Assembly: GCF_000341105.1 (NCBI RefSeq)
Contig: NZ_ANBB01000029.1
Span: forward strand, 1 to 45,662
DNA: 45,662 nt
From: Nocardiopsis potens DSM 45234
Lineage (GTDB): Bacteria > Actinomycetota > Actinomycetes > Streptosporangiales > Streptosporangiaceae
Direction of reading: 5' to 3'
The notes under the pieces are model-generated. The model was not told where the DNA came from. It saw only the letters and a list, made by a program, of their open reading frames with translations, and made no database searches. The position numbers and the translations under genes were made by a program. Every line of letters begins with the position of its first letter. The first letter of the stretch is position 1. Shown piece by piece: positions 39,817-45,662 of this stretch.

Positions 39817-42726
39817 TCACCCGGTCAGCTCGTTCAGCAGCCGTTCGGCCTGGGGGGCGAAGGCGGCGTCGCCGGTGTCGCGGGCCCGCTCCAGGTGGGA
39901 TACTGCCTGGTCGGTGTCGCCGTCCTGGGCGGCCATCTCCCCGAGCCGGCAGGCGGCCTCGGCGACCAGGTCCGGGGAGCTCCTGGTGGAGCCGAGGGTG
40001 CGCCGGTAGAACTCGCGGGCCTGCTCCCGGTCGCCGACCAGGTAGTACAGCTCGCCGAGGTGGGCCAGCGCGAGCTCCCGCTGGAACAGGTCGCCGGAGT
40101 CGATCACCCACTGGTACCAGCGCCGCGCCTCGGCCGTGTCCCGGCTCTCCTTGGCGGCGTGGCCCAGCATCATCGCCCCCATCGCGGCCGTGCCCCGGTC
40201 GCCGTGGTCGACCATGTACAGGCAGCGGCGCCGGGCCTCGTCCGGGTCGCCGGAGAGCTCCGCCAGCTCGACCAGCCGCCGCCGGCACACGCCGACCAGC
40301 GATTCGCCGTTCCTGCCCAGCCGGTCCCCGATCTCGGCGCCGCGCAGCTGGGCCCGCTCCGCCGAGACCAGGTCCCCCTGCTCCTGGTAGAGGAGGCCGA
40401 GCTCGTGCCAGGCCAAGCCGGAGTGGAAGGAGTCCGGGGCCGCGGCGGCCCGCAGGTAGGCCGCGACCGCCGCGCCGGTCTCGCCCCGGCCCGCGTACGC
40501 CTCGCCCAGACGGTGGTCGGCGCGGACCGTCCAGGCGGCGTCGCCGGTACCGCTGACCAGCTCCCAGGCGAGGACGGCCTCGTCGATCCGCCCCGCCCGC
40601 TCCAGGTCGCCGCCCAGCTCCGAGCAGTGCCCCGGGTCGGGGCCGCCCGCCGGAGGCTCCGGGGCCTCCTCGGACCGGCCCAGGTGCCGGAGGAGCACGC
40701 CGAGGTCGGTGGCGGCCTTGCCGTACGCCTCCGGGAACTCCCCGGGGGTGACCCGCCGGTACAGCCCGATCGCCCGGTCGAGGTCGCCGGCGAGGTAGAG
40801 GCGGCGGGCCGTCTTCAGCAGCCCGCCGCCGGGGTGCCCGCCCAGGCGCAGGTTCTCCGCCTCCCGGGCGGCGACCTCGCCCTCCAGGTCGCCCTGGGCC
40901 ACGCAGGCCTCGATCAACCGCTCCGACACCTTGTGGACCAGGGGCGGGGTCTGATCGCCGAGGTCGGCCAGCACGAGCAGGGACCGCCGGGCGGCCGCCG
41001 AGTCCGCGGGCAGCTTCCACAGCACCGGCATGCAGCATTCGGAGGCCAGTTTCAGCGACTCCTCGTCCCACCGGGCCAGCCGCTCGAACACCGGCCGCAG
41101 GCCGTCGGCGTCCCCGTCCATCGCCAGGCGCACGGCCAGCGCGGGGGCGCCGAACCGGGGGTCGGACTCGGGGATCCGCTCCAGCGCCTCCCGCCCGCCG
41201 TTCAGGTCGTCCTCGATGCGGATCAGCCTCTCGGCCACCAGCCAGGCGAGCGGCGGAACCGCCTCGGCGGGCGGGTCGCCGCCGAGCAGCTCCGCGGCCG
41301 CCTCGTACCGCTCCTCCGACGAGTACCTGTCCGCCGGCGACGACTCGAACAGCCCGGCCGCGGCGCGGGGCATGAGCGCGCGGGGGCCCGTGTCGAGCAC
41401 GCTCCGGAAGCGGTACTGGCTTTCGCCGCCGTAGTGCTCGACCAGGTCCAGCTCGCCGAGAAGGAGGGCGGCCCAGGGCGCCACGGGGGCCCCGGGCCGG
41501 TCGGCCTCGGCGAGCGCGGCCTCCACACGCCGCGTGTCGTCCCAGGCCGCCGGGTCGACGGCGGCCAGGTAGGCGGCGCAGCCGGCCGCGGTCTCGTCCT
41601 CGGCCCGCACGGCCAGGGCCTGCTCGCGGGCCTCCGCCGCCCCGGGCCGGCCGTCGCCGGGCAGGTCGCCCAGGAGCACCGCGAACAGCCCGGCCGACGG
41701 GTGCCCGCTCAGGGCCGGCGCCTCCAGGGCGGAGGCCGCGTCCGGATCGCGGGTCAGGTAGCGGCCGACCGGGTCGGCGGCCGCGGCGGGGGGCGCCGCC
41801 TCGGCGGCGTCCAGGGCGGCCAGGGCGATGGCCGCGCGCGGGCCGTGGGTGAAGTCGGCGGTCTCGGCGATGCCCTCCAGGATCCGACGGGCGGCCGCGG
41901 GGCGGCCGTGCCGCAGCTCGATGCCGGCGAGCGCGAGGCCGGCCTGGTGCGCGGCGTGCCGCCAGCCGCCGGCCGCGACCGCGCGCAGTTCGGCGCGGGC
42001 GGCGTCCGGGTCGCCGGCGCGGTAGCGGTCGATCCCGGACCGGACCGGGGCCAGCCAGAACGGCGGCCCCTCCGGCTCGTCCAGCGGGGCCAGCGCCGAC
42101 TCGACCTGGTCGGGCGCGCCGGCCCCGGAGCCGGCGAGGCCGAGGAGCCGGTCGGCGCCCTCGGAATCGCCGGCCTCGCGCAGCAGCTCGGCCAGGGCCG
42201 CGGCGGCCCGGGGCAGGAAGCGGGGGTGGCCGGAGTCGACCACGGCCCGGTAGGCGCGGACCGCGGCCAGGTATTCCCGTTCGCCGCGGAGCAGCCGGCC
42301 GAGCTCGACGCCTGCCGCCGGAGCCAGGTGCGGGTGCTCGCTGCGGGCGAGCGCGGCCAGCCGCGCGGGGGCGGAGCCGGTCTCCCAGACCTGCGGGTAG
42401 GCCACGGACTCGCCGGCCGCGATCCCGGCCAGGGCGGCCCGCAGCGCGGCGAACCCGCGCACGTCGGAGCGCCGGCTCAGTTCTCCGGCGCGCCGGTGGG
42501 ACTCCGCCGCGGCGGTGAACTCGCCGAGCCCGTACCGGGCCAGGCCGGCGCAGTTCAGCGCCACGCCGCACAGGTCCGGCAGGCCCGCGGCGAGCACCCG
42601 GTCGTGCGCGTCGTCCGCGGCGGCCAGGGCCGCCCGGTGGTCGCCCTCCCGGAACCGCTCGGCGAACGCCGCGAACAGCGCCCGATGCCCTTGGTGCCCG
42701 CCGTCCGCCGCCGAATCGTCCGTCAT
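39817..42726 (-). CDS. large tetratricopeptide-repeat protein
   Basis: This 969-residue protein is built almost entirely of helical TPR-like repeats, for example ALNCAGLARYGLGEFTAAAE, GLAWHELGLLYQEQGDLVSA and ALAHLGELYYLVGDREQARE near the N- and C-termini. The middle is degenerate. There is no signal peptide, membrane segment, kinase or DNA-binding domain, so a cytoplasmic scaffold is likely; partners are unknown. ATG at 42726 follows GGAGG at 8 nt; codons upstream to 42831 are Arg-rich and discounted. It is divergent from the DUF4232 gene. Confidence 0.85.
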   Translation of the reverse strand: MTDDSAADGGHQGHRALFAAFAERFREGDHRAALAAADDAHDRVLAAGLPDLCGVALNCAGLARYGLGEFTAAAESHRRAGELSRRSDVRGFAALRAALAGIAAGESVAYPQVWETGSAPARLAALARSEHPHLAPAAGVELGRLLRGEREYLAAVRAYRAVVDSGHPRFLPRAAAALAELLREAGDSEGADRLLGLAGSGAGAPDQVESALAPLDEPEGPPFWLAPVRSGIDRYRAGDPDAARAELRAVAAGGWRHAAHQAGLALAGIELRHGRPAAARRILEGIAETADFTHGPRAAIALAALDAAEAAPPAAAADPVGRYLTRDPDAASALEAPALSGHPSAGLFAVLLGDLPGDGRPGAAEAREQALAVRAEDETAAGCAAYLAAVDPAAWDDTRRVEAALAEADRPGAPVAPWAALLLGELDLVEHYGGESQYRFRSVLDTGPRALMPRAAAGLFESSPADRYSSEERYEAAAELLGGDPPAEAVPPLAWLVAERLIRIEDDLNGGREALERIPESDPRFGAPALAVRLAMDGDADGLRPVFERLARWDEESLKLASECCMPVLWKLPADSAAARRSLLVLADLGDQTPPLVHKVSERLIEACVAQGDLEGEVAAREAENLRLGGHPGGGLLKTARRLYLAGDLDRAIGLYRRVTPGEFPEAYGKAATDLGVLLRHLGRSEEAPEPPAGGPDPGHCSELGGDLERAGRIDEAVLAWELVSGTGDAAWTVRADHRLGEAYAGRGETGAAVAAYLRAAAAPDSFHSGLAWHELGLLYQEQGDLVSAERAQLRGAEIGDRLGRNGESLVGVCRRRLVELAELSGDPDEARRRCLYMVDHGDRGTAAMGAMMLGHAAKESRDTAEARRWYQWVIDSGDLFQRELALAHLGELYYLVGDREQAREFYRRTLGSTRSSPDLVAEAACRLGEMAAQDGDTDQAVSHLERARDTGDAAFAPQAERLLNELTG

Positions 42727-42999
42727 CGTCCCTGCCTCCGAGTCCGCTCCGGTCGTGTGCTGCGCAGAGCGTAGGCGGCGGGTCCGACAGCGGCGCCGGG
42801 GCACTGACCCGCGCCCCGCGGGGTGCTTCACACGCTGCTCCGGGAGGCCGGAGCGGGGCCGCGGGGGACGCGCGGGGCGGTCCGGGGTTCACCCGGGCGG
42901 GTGTCCGGTTCGGGTCGGGGCGCGGTGGTGAGCTGGGCGAACCCCGGTGGGGGCGGGGCCGTCCCACTGTGTGTGAGGCGGAGAGCGGAGGAGCGGGCC

Positions 43000-43566
43000 A
43001 TGGGGTTCAGCGGATCGGGGATGCGGCGCCGGGTTCTGGGGGCGGCGGTGGCGGCCGGGGCGGCCGTCCCGCTGCTGCTGGCGGCGCCGCCGGTGTCGGC
43101 GGACGGCGGGGCCGCCGGTGTCCGCGGCTGCGAGTCGGGCGACTTCAAGCTGATCTACGAGGGCCGGGAGGCCGCGGCGGGGACGGACTACATCCGGTTC
43201 GCGATGCAGCGGATCATGGGCGACGGCCCGGGGGAGGAGCCGTGCACCGTCTATGCGCCGCTGCCGGTGCACTGGGTGGACGGCCCGTACGGCGAGCGGG
43301 TGGGGGACTGGGGGCGCTACGACTCCGACCCGCCGGAGCCGTTCACGGTCGAGCCTGGGGGCCGGGCCGACCTGGTGGTGCGCCACCCGAACCCGGCGAA
43401 CTACCCGGAGGAGGAGTGCGACCCGCGGCCGGTCGCGGGCGTCCGGCTGTACCTGCGGTTCGAGGACGACCCGGGGGTGTACGGGTCGACCGGGGGAGAG
43501 GACGTGATGTGCGCCGAGCCGGGGAAGGCGGTGCCGACCGCCGTCGTCACCCCGCACGGGGGCTGA
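43000..43566 (+). CDS. secreted DUF4232-like protein
   Basis: This is a 188-residue exported protein. It has an N-terminal signal with RRR then an Ala/Val/Leu core and cleavage near VSADGG; the Arg pair could allow Tat export. The mature part resembles DUF4232: an early Cys (GCESGDFKLIYEG), PCTVYAPLPVHWVDG, FTVEPGGRADLVVRHPN, ECDPRPVAGVRLYL and a late Cys in DVMCAEPG, so two disulfides are likely. DUF4232 proteins are common actinomycete secreted or lipoprotein modules without known function. ATG at 43000 follows GGAGGAG. No lipobox is visible. Confidence 0.8.
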   Translation: MGFSGSGMRRRVLGAAVAAGAAVPLLLAAPPVSADGGAAGVRGCESGDFKLIYEGREAAAGTDYIRFAMQRIMGDGPGEEPCTVYAPLPVHWVDGPYGERVGDWGRYDSDPPEPFTVEPGGRADLVVRHPNPANYPEEECDPRPVAGVRLYLRFEDDPGVYGSTGGEDVMCAEPGKAVPTAVVTPHGG

Positions 43567-44125
43567 GCCGGGGAGAGGGGCCCGCGGGGGCGGGGGCGCC
43601 GCGATGGGGCGGTGCCCCCTTCCCGTGCCCGGGGACGCCGGGCCGCTCAGGGGTGCGGGCGGGGCCGGATCCCGGGAGGGACGTGGCGGAGAAGGGGGCG
43701 GACCTCTTCCCCGCCATAAAAATCTACATCGTAAAGCTACTGGTCTCTGTTTTCAACAGAAGAGAGAAAAGAAACCAGAGAGGAGCGGCTACGCCGCCCT
43801 CATTACCGAAGACCTCCGCTTCCGTGCATAGCGGGCACTTCCGGCGTTGCGTTCCGCGGTCGCCGTGGAGACCGGTCGGTACGGGGTCTGCGGCGGTCCC
43901 GTCCGCGGATCGGAGGCCGGGCCGCGCCGGCGTCGGCCCGGGCCGGCGCCCCGGCCTGCGGGCCGCTCACGGCCCGTTGGGAGGCGGGGCCGTTCTCCCC
44001 TCGGGGCGGAACCGCGCGGCGCTGTCGGGGTGCCGCCCCTCCCCCGCCGGGCGCCGACCGCCCCGGGGCCCGGTCGGCGCGGCCGCGGGCGCCGGGCGGT
44101 GCGCGCCGGCTGTAGATTGCCGGGC
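43567..44125. other. 559-bp gap with an AT-rich island
   Basis: No credible protein gene was found. Positions about 43715-43780 are markedly AT-rich for this genome and fold as an imperfect hairpin: CTGTT-TTC-AACAG (43747-43759) extended by TCTCT/AGAGA and outer CTGGT (43740-43744) with ACCAG (43774-43778). The remainder (43830-44100) is featureless GC-rich DNA. Function is unknown; a small RNA, a promoter or a remnant are possible. Confidence 0.4.
44113..44118 (+). promoter_or_regulatory. putative -10 element for leaderless rnhA
   Basis: TAGATT lies 7 bp upstream of the rnhA ATG, placing the transcription start at the first codon. No ribosome site is present, consistent with a leaderless message. 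No -35 was assigned. Confidence 0.45.
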
Positions 44126-44584
44126 ATGTCGATCGAGCGTGACGCGGGCCGGGTGGAGATCTATACCGACGGGGCGTGCAAGGGGAACCCCGGTCCGGGC
44201 GGGTGGGGTGTGCTGCTGCGCTGGGGGCGGCACGAGAAGGAGCTGTACGGGGGCGAGGCGGAGACCACCAACAACCGGATGGAGCTGACCGCGGCGATCG
44301 TCGCGCTGGAGAGCCTGACCCGGCCGGTGCCGGTGGTGCTGCACACCGACAGCACCTATGTGCGGGACGGGATCACCCGGTGGGTGCACGGGTGGAAGCG
44401 GAACGGGTGGCGGACTTCGGGGAAGGCGCCGGTGAAGAACGCGGACCTGTGGCGGCGGCTGGACGAGGCGGCGTCCCGGTCCGAGGTGGAGTGGCGGTGG
44501 GTGAAGGGGCACGCGGGGGATCCGGGGAACGAGCGGGCGGATGCGCTGGCGTGCCGGGGGCGTGACGAGGCCGCGGGGGTGTGA
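44126..44584 (+). CDS. rnhA: ribonuclease HI
   Basis: This 152-residue RNase HI degrades RNA in RNA-DNA hybrids. The catalytic acidic residues are all present: Asp15 ([11 protein letters not shown]), Glu53 (NNRMELTA), Asp75 (HTDSTYV) and Asp139 (NERADALA), with the usual His129 in VKGHAG. The handle region WKRNGW is intact, so it resembles E. coli-type RNase HI. Codons are G-ending more than in neighbours. It is convergent with the SDR gene. Confidence 0.97.
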   Translation: MSIERDAGRVEIYTDGACKGNPGPGGWGVLLRWGRHEKELYGGEAETTNNRMELTAAIVALESLTRPVPVVLHTDSTYVRDGITRWVHGWKRNGWRTSGKAPVKNADLWRRLDEAASRSEVEWRWVKGHAGDPGNERADALACRGRDEAAGV

Positions 44585-44590
44585 GGGGCG

Positions 44591-44645
44591 GCCGCGCCCC
44601 GCCGTGTGCGGGGTCCCGTCCGTGAGTCCCGGGGCGGGGCGCGGC
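44591..44645. terminator. hairpin between convergent rnhA and SDR genes
   Basis: Perfect 13-bp arms (44591-44603 and 44633-44645) enclose a 29-nt loop. It sits 6 bp after the rnhA stop and 13 bp before the SDR stop. Confidence 0.6.
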
Positions 44646-44658
44646 GGTCCGGGGGTGT

Positions 44659-45615
44659 TCAGCCGCCGGCGGTGCCGGCCGTGGTCTTCGTTTCGCGTCG
44701 TCCGCTGCGGGCGGCGCTCTTCTTTTTGCGGGTGCGGGCGGCGAGGTCGGCGCTGCCTCCGGCGCCGACGGCGTGGGCGCGCTGGGCGGCGGTGGCTTCG
44801 AGGCGGGGTTGGAGGCGGCGGATCTCGCGGGGGCCGAAGGCGGCGACGATGCCGGGGAGTGCGGCGCGGGCTCCTTGGAGGGCGCGGAGCCAGGGTTGGC
44901 CGTAGACGTGGGGGGAGCGTCGGGCGATGCCGGTGACGATGTTGTCGACGGCGGGCGGGAGGGGGTGGGTCTTGTTGAGGGGCCAGGGGAGGCGGGAGCG
45001 GAGTTCGCGGAGGACGTCGTCGGCGTCGGCGCCGCGGACCATGTCGGTGTCGGTCCAGGAGAGGTAGGCGATGCCGGTGGTGACGCCGTGGACGGCGGCT
45101 TCGGGGCGGATGGCGTGGGCGAAGGCTTCGACGCCGGCTTTGCTGGAGCAGTAGGCGGCCATGAGGGGTGCGGGGGTGAGGGCGGCGAGGGAGGCGATCT
45201 GGAGGTAGTGGCCGCGGCTGCGTCGGAGGGCGGGGAGGAAGGCGCGGGCGGTGGCGATGCTGCCGAGGAGGTTGACTTCGATGACGCGGTCGAAGGCTTC
45301 GGGGTGGGTGTCGGTGAAGGGGCCTCCGGTGGCGATGCCGGCGTTGGCGACGACGATGTCGATGGTGCCGTGGTGGGCTTCGATGGCTTTTGCGGTGGTG
45401 GTGAGGGTGGGGCCGTCGGTGACGTCGGCTTCCCAGTGGGTGGCGGTGGGGCCGCATTGGGCGGCGGTGGCGGCGAGGTGGTCGGGTTCGAGGCCGACGA
45501 GGGCGAGGTGGGCGCCTTGGTCGGCGAGTTTGCGGGCGAGGAGGGAGCCGACTCCGCGGGCGGCTCCGGTGACGACGGCGGTCTTTCCGTTGAGGGTGGG
45601 GTGGTGGGCGGTCAT
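44659..45615 (-). CDS. short-chain dehydrogenase/reductase with C-terminal basic extension
   Basis: This is a 318-residue SDR. It has TGAARGVG (16-23) for cofactor binding, DVTD, NAG (91-93), catalytic Ser142 in IASLAAL and Tyr155-x-x-x-Lys159 (YCSSK). The C-terminal part after about 235 extends beyond classical SDRs with helices and a Lys/Arg-rich tail (ARTRKKKSAARSGRR). Relatives occur beside flavin monooxygenase and hydrolase genes in actinomycetes, but the substrate is not known. Its codons end mostly in C, unlike the mixed C/G of other genes here. The ATG overlaps the stop of the upstream gene (ATGA). Confidence 0.9.
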   Translation of the reverse strand: MTAHHPTLNGKTAVVTGAARGVGSLLARKLADQGAHLALVGLEPDHLAATAAQCGPTATHWEADVTDGPTLTTTAKAIEAHHGTIDIVVANAGIATGGPFTDTHPEAFDRVIEVNLLGSIATARAFLPALRRSRGHYLQIASLAALTPAPLMAAYCSSKAGVEAFAHAIRPEAAVHGVTTGIAYLSWTDTDMVRGADADDVLRELRSRLPWPLNKTHPLPPAVDNIVTGIARRSPHVYGQPWLRALQGARAALPGIVAAFGPREIRRLQPRLEATAAQRAHAVGAGGSADLAARTRKKKSAARSGRRETKTTAGTAGG

Positions 45616-45662
45616 GCGTGGGCCTGCGCCTTCTGGTCGTCGGCGGGGGCGGTGGCGGTGGG
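45612..45662 (-). CDS. C-terminal end of a gene cut by the window edge
   Basis: In the frame ending with TGA at 45612-45614 the last 16 codons read PTATAPADDQKAQAHA. The stop overlaps the SDR start by 4 bp (ATGA), which argues that it is a real coupled upstream gene. Family cannot be told from this tail. Confidence 0.5.
   Translation of the reverse strand, partial: PTATAPADDQKAQAHA

Noticed and set aside
38686-42774. A 1362-codon open frame on the plus strand
   Set aside because: It is antisense to the aminotransferase and TPR genes; composition is repetitive Gly/Gln/Arg/Val with no motif.
1-45662. CRISPR arrays, tRNA/rRNA genes, insertion sequences, prophage or plasmid origin
   Set aside because: I saw no regularly spaced repeats, cloverleaf-like sequences, transposase genes with terminal repeats or replication genes.

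Overview
The window is high-G+C DNA (above 70 percent by eye). It has strongly G/C-ending codons, many GTG and TTG starts, 4-bp ATGA/GTGA gene overlaps and long GC-rich hairpins between convergent genes. This, with a mycofactocin locus, points to an actinomycete (Actinomycetota); a Nocardiopsis- or Actinomadura-like genome is a reasonable guess but the sequence does not prove it. I saw no rRNA, tRNA, CRISPR array, insertion sequence or prophage. About 41 protein genes are supported, plus one decayed gene and one gene cut by the right edge.

Layout. 64-6896: DUF4429/SHOCT protein (-), peptide deformylase (+), a YdcF-like DUF218 protein (-), a short UvrA-like ABC ATPase (+), and a secreted pyroglutamyl-peptidase-like protein whose nucleophile position reads Ser instead of Cys. 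6976-9665: a coupled pair encoding a membrane-anchored solute-binding-like protein and a binding-protein/VWA lipoprotein (-). 10102-11852: two tandem NmrA-like NAD(P)-binding oxidoreductases (+). 12192-19481: a probable small biosynthetic locus. It holds an SDR and a 1173-residue adenylation-carrier-aminoacyl-ketone-synthase fusion on the minus strand, a divergent glutamine-synthetase-like ligase, and possibly an HxlR regulator with an imine-reductase-like enzyme.

19509-30979: a 5'-truncated remnant gene and then a mycofactocin locus. In transcription order on the minus strand it has mftA (44-residue precursor ending in Val-Tyr), mftB, mftC, two large OYE/FadH-type flavoenzymes and an ETF alpha subunit. 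After a 538-bp gap come a FixC-like dehydrogenase, a FixX-like ferredoxin and an ETF beta subunit. The divergent TetR gene is mftR. mftD, mftE, mftF and mftG are not present. The set looks like cofactor synthesis (mftABC) joined to a route carrying electrons from flavoenzymes through ETF and FixCX to the quinone pool.

31097-45662 is mostly housekeeping and accessory: Uma2 nuclease-fold protein, MBL-fold hydrolase, cytochrome P450, a CDF metal exporter divergent from an ArsR repressor, MFS exporter, SRAP (YedK/HMCES) protein, class IV aminotransferase, a large TPR protein, a secreted DUF4232 protein, RNase HI, an SDR, and the tail of an upstream gene.

The best candidate for an undescribed system is the ketone-synthase fusion locus at 12192-18042, perhaps extending to 19481. 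The mycofactocin/ETF/FixCX arrangement is the second.
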